Assembly (NCBI RefSeq): GCF_001439605.1
Contig: NZ_LMBX01000005.1
Location: 62,001-126,000, forward strand
Direction: 5' to 3'
Source: Cytobacillus praedii
Lineage (GTDB): Bacteria; Bacillota; Bacilli; Bacillales; Cytobacillaceae
Length of the DNA: 64,000 bases
Position 1 is the first letter of the stretch; each line of letters begins with the position of its first letter. The notes below the pieces were generated by a model, which was not told where the DNA came from, made no database searches, and was given only the letters and a program-made list of their open reading frames with translations. This document shows positions 61,668 through 64,000 of this stretch, one piece after another. Both the position numbers and the translations under genes were made by a program.

Positions 61668-63176
61668 ATGAAAGTAGAAGAAATTACGGCAGGCTGGTAC
61701 AGATATACTGACCTGATTCCGAATCTATTATTAGCACTTCTCGTATTATTAATTGGCTATTTCGTGGCTAAAGGAATTGGAAAAGCGGTGGAAGGGGCTT
61801 TGAAAAAAACAAGTTTAGATAATCGGTTATTTTCAAATGTAGATAATCGAAAATACCCTTCAGAAGTGATCATAGGAAAAATAGTTTTTTATATTTTATT
61901 CGTATTTGTGTGGATTATCTTTTTTAATATGCTTAATTTAAGTTTGATCGCAACACCGCTTGTAAGTATGGTTTCAACATTGACTTCGGCTATTCCGAAT
62001 CTATTAAAAGCAGCTCTTATTTTTCTATTTGCTTGGATCATCGCCTATCTTGTGCGCTTATTCATTGAAAAGGGTGCAAAATTAGGTCATATAACTAGTC
62101 GTCTAGTTAATTGGAAAATGGCAAAGAGTGAACAAGATGCTGCTAGTAAAGTAAATGGTTTGGCAAAGGCAATCTTTTACTTTATCCTACTGTTATTTTT
62201 ACCCGGAGTACTTGCTGCTCTGCAAATGGAAGGAATTTCTCAGCCATTTTCAAATATGTTGTCTACGATTCTTGCTTTTCTCCCTAAGTTATTTGCGTCC
62301 GCACTCATTGTGTTAATCGGCTGGCTAGCAGCAAAATTTGTTCGTGATTTATTAACGAACTTTTTAAGCAGTATTGGAACAGATCGCATTGGGCATCGTA
62401 TGGGTTTACTCAAAAGCCCTTCGGGAATCAATCTTTCAAGTATTATTGGAAATATTGCTTTTATCTTCATATTGATTCCTACTGTAATTACAGCATTAGA
62501 AAAATTAGACCTTAAAGGGATTTCGGAGCCCGCCATTGCTATGCTGCATGATATTTTAACCATGATTCCAAATGTACTGGTTGCTGTTATTTTTATTTTA
62601 ATCGGTGTATGGCTAGGAAAATGGGTAGAAAAAATGGTTGTACAAATGCTGTGGCGTTTAAAGTTTGATCAAGTATTTCACCAGATAGGGATTGGGGCTC
62701 TGACACCGCAGCAATCAAAGAATTCCTTATCTCAGCTAGCAGGCTTACTCGCGAAGATCGTGGTTGTCCTTCTATTTACTGCAGAAGCATTGCAAATTGT
62801 TCATTTAGACTTTTTAGTTACTATAGCATCAGGTGTCATTGCTTATTTGCCAATGCTGCTAACAGCCGTATTAATTATAGGAATTGGTTTATATGTAGGG
62901 CATCTAGTAGAACGCATTCTCCAAAATCTATTAAAACTAAAATTTTCTCGTACACTAGCAGCTATTGCAAAATATTCAATTTTTGCCATGACCCTATTTA
63001 TGGCATTAGACCAGCTAGGTGTTGCTCATTCAATTGTAAATGCTGCCTTTATTCTGATCCTTGGAAGTTTGGCACTAGCATTTGGTCTTGCATTTGGCCT
63101 GGGAGGCAAATCGTTTGCGGCAAAATATTTAGGGAAATTAGATAAAAAGTTGGAAGAGAAACCAGAGGAACTTTAA
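61668..63176 (+). CDS. MscS-type/TM-helix-repeat channel protein
   Basis: A 502-residue membrane protein with about twelve hydrophobic segments in repeated units of the conserved TM-helix type (LIPNLLLALLVLLIGYFVAKG, shortened here as LLLALLVLLIGYFVAKG; TIPN-like LPKLFASALIVLIGWLAAKF; IPNVLVAVIFILIGVWLGKW; LPMLLTAVLIIGIGLYVGHL). The end LALAFGLAFGLGGKSFAAKY is typical of the small-conductance channel-like proteins of Bacillus. AAGGAGAG fits ATG 61668 better than ATG 61662. It probably responds to turgor. Confidence 0.85.
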   Translation: MKVEEITAGWYRYTDLIPNLLLALLVLLIGYFVAKGIGKAVEGALKKTSLDNRLFSNVDNRKYPSEVIIGKIVFYILFVFVWIIFFNMLNLSLIATPLVSMVSTLTSAIPNLLKAALIFLFAWIIAYLVRLFIEKGAKLGHITSRLVNWKMAKSEQDAASKVNGLAKAIFYFILLLFLPGVLAALQMEGISQPFSNMLSTILAFLPKLFASALIVLIGWLAAKFVRDLLTNFLSSIGTDRIGHRMGLLKSPSGINLSSIIGNIAFIFILIPTVITALEKLDLKGISEPAIAMLHDILTMIPNVLVAVIFILIGVWLGKWVEKMVVQMLWRLKFDQVFHQIGIGALTPQQSKNSLSQLAGLLAKIVVVLLFTAEALQIVHLDFLVTIASGVIAYLPMLLTAVLIIGIGLYVGHLVERILQNLLKLKFSRTLAAIAKYSIFAMTLFMALDQLGVAHSIVNAAFILILGSLALAFGLAFGLGGKSFAAKYLGKLDKKLEEKPEEL

Positions 63177-63260
63177 GATGGAACGTTTACAATCCGGAAT
63201 CTGTATATGATTTCGGATTGTGAATATTAGGTATTGGTAGATTAAAGGGGGGAAGGCCAA

Positions 63261-64000
63261 TTGCTTATAATCAATGTATTGCTGATTATAATATTAATTG
63301 CATTAACTGCCTTTTTCGTTGCAGTTGAATTTGCCATTGTTAAGGTACGGAGGTCTAGAATTGAACAATTAATGGCTGAAGGGAAAAAGAGTGCTTTTTC
63401 TGCTAGAAAGGTAGTCACCCACTTGGATGAATATCTGTCTGCTTGTCAACTGGGCATTACAGTGACAGCCTTAGGACTAGGCTGGTTGGGTGAACCTACA
63501 GTTGAAAAGCTTTTTCATCCTTTATTAACAGCACTCCATTTGAATGTATCTATTACTCATATTATTTCATTTCTGCTTTCATTTGTATTGGTCACCTTTA
63601 TCCATGTTGTGATCGGCGAATTAGCTCCTAAATCAATTGCCATTCAAAAAGCGGAAGAAATTACACTGCTCTTCGCAAAACCAATCATCATATTTTATAA
63701 GATTATGTATCCGTTCATATGGCTATTAAATAGCTCGGCTCGATTACTTGTTGGGATATTCGGTGTAAAGCCTGCATCCGAACATGAATTAGCGCATTCT
63801 GAGGAGGAACTAAGAATTCTACTGGCAGAAAGCTATAAAAGCGGGGAAATCAATCATAATGAATGGACATATGTGAACAATATTTTTGAGTTTGACGAAC
63901 GGATTGCAAAAGAAATAATGGTTCCGCGTACAGAAATGAGCTGTATATCAATTAATGATTCGTTCCAAGAAGTCATTCATAAATTAAAAACTGAAAGTTA
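63261..64000 (+). CDS. CNNM/CorC-type (hemolysin family) membrane protein, partial
   Basis: The frame starts at TTG 63261, with GGGGGGAAGG upstream, and is open to the window end (246 codons). The N-terminal DUF21 domain has three or four hydrophobic segments ([32 protein letters not shown]). Then [19 protein letters not shown] begins the CBS-domain pair. These proteins are magnesium or cobalt transport-related; the old haemolysin name is not functional. The C-terminal half, with the second CBS and CorC domain, lies outside the window. Confidence 0.9.
   Translation, partial: MLIINVLLIIILIALTAFFVAVEFAIVKVRRSRIEQLMAEGKKSAFSARKVVTHLDEYLSACQLGITVTALGLGWLGEPTVEKLFHPLLTALHLNVSITHIISFLLSFVLVTFIHVVIGELAPKSIAIQKAEEITLLFAKPIIIFYKIMYPFIWLLNSSARLLVGIFGVKPASEHELAHSEEELRILLAESYKSGEINHNEWTYVNNIFEFDERIAKEIMVPRTEMSCISINDSFQEVIHKLKTES

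Noticed and set aside
1-64000. Search for CRISPR arrays, tRNA or rRNA genes
   Set aside because: No regularly spaced identical repeats, no cloverleaf with a TTCRANNC arm and no conserved rRNA segment were noticed by eye.

Overview
The window looks like a low-GC Gram-positive chromosome, most likely an aerobic spore-former of the Bacillaceae. This rests on the strong AGGAGG-type ribosome binding sites, frequent TTG and GTG starts, many YoaP/YrvL/SelO/DUF2935-type Bacillus proteins, T-rich hairpin terminators and a holin-like small toxin. No rRNA, tRNA, CRISPR array or complete prophage is seen.

Region 1 (1-10.8 kb) is the most distinctive part. The end of a 5-methylthioribose kinase gene and mtnA are followed by a DeoR-type repressor. 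A divergent 8-kb operon comes next, encoding a bacterial microcompartment (BMC). It has a class II sugar-phosphate aldolase with a C-terminal encapsulation-type helix, a CoA-acylating aldehyde dehydrogenase and a PduL phosphotransacylase with N-terminal ones, five hexameric shell proteins and one pentamer vertex protein. A CoA-disulfide-reductase-like flavoprotein and a two-subunit CoA transferase end the operon. The genes fit a compartment in which a 5-deoxy or 5-methylthio pentulose-1-phosphate is split to DHAP and an aldehyde, and the aldehyde is oxidised to acyl-CoA or acyl-phosphate. That substrate assignment is inference.

Region 2 (11-28.5 kb) holds mostly single genes and short operons: YoaP-like acetyltransferase, SelO/YdiU AMPylase, VOC and DinB proteins, a luciferase-like oxidoreductase, a candidate type I toxin-antitoxin locus at 16.0-16.3 kb, a metallo-beta-lactamase-fold hydrolase, a C45-type Ntn hydrolase and a MutT protein. 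An NAD-salvage operon (nrtR-pnuC-nadR-ADP-ribosylglycohydrolase) has two matching palindromic operators. It is followed by EamA and DUF2798 membrane proteins and a VOC/AlkC/TetR operon with a palindrome inside its promoter.

Region 3 (28.5-47 kb) is loosely packed: small monocistronic genes (GNAT, Nudix, histidine phosphatases, rhomboid, small membrane proteins) separated by 250-870 bp gaps. The gaps carry related hairpin repeats, a decayed IS110-type transposase, a frameshifted phosphatase and a truncated GrpB gene. One XRE regulator has exact 28-residue tandem repeats.

Region 4 (47-64 kb) contains a Prs paralogue, an aminotransferase/aldehyde dehydrogenase pair with a convergent permease, a cyclophilin lipoprotein, a secreted M14 peptidase and a very large secreted nuclease. 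The last two lie between two ~215-bp direct repeats. A membrane-anchored serine hydrolase, a small repetitive lipoprotein, an MscS-type channel and the start of a CNNM/CorC-type membrane protein complete the window.
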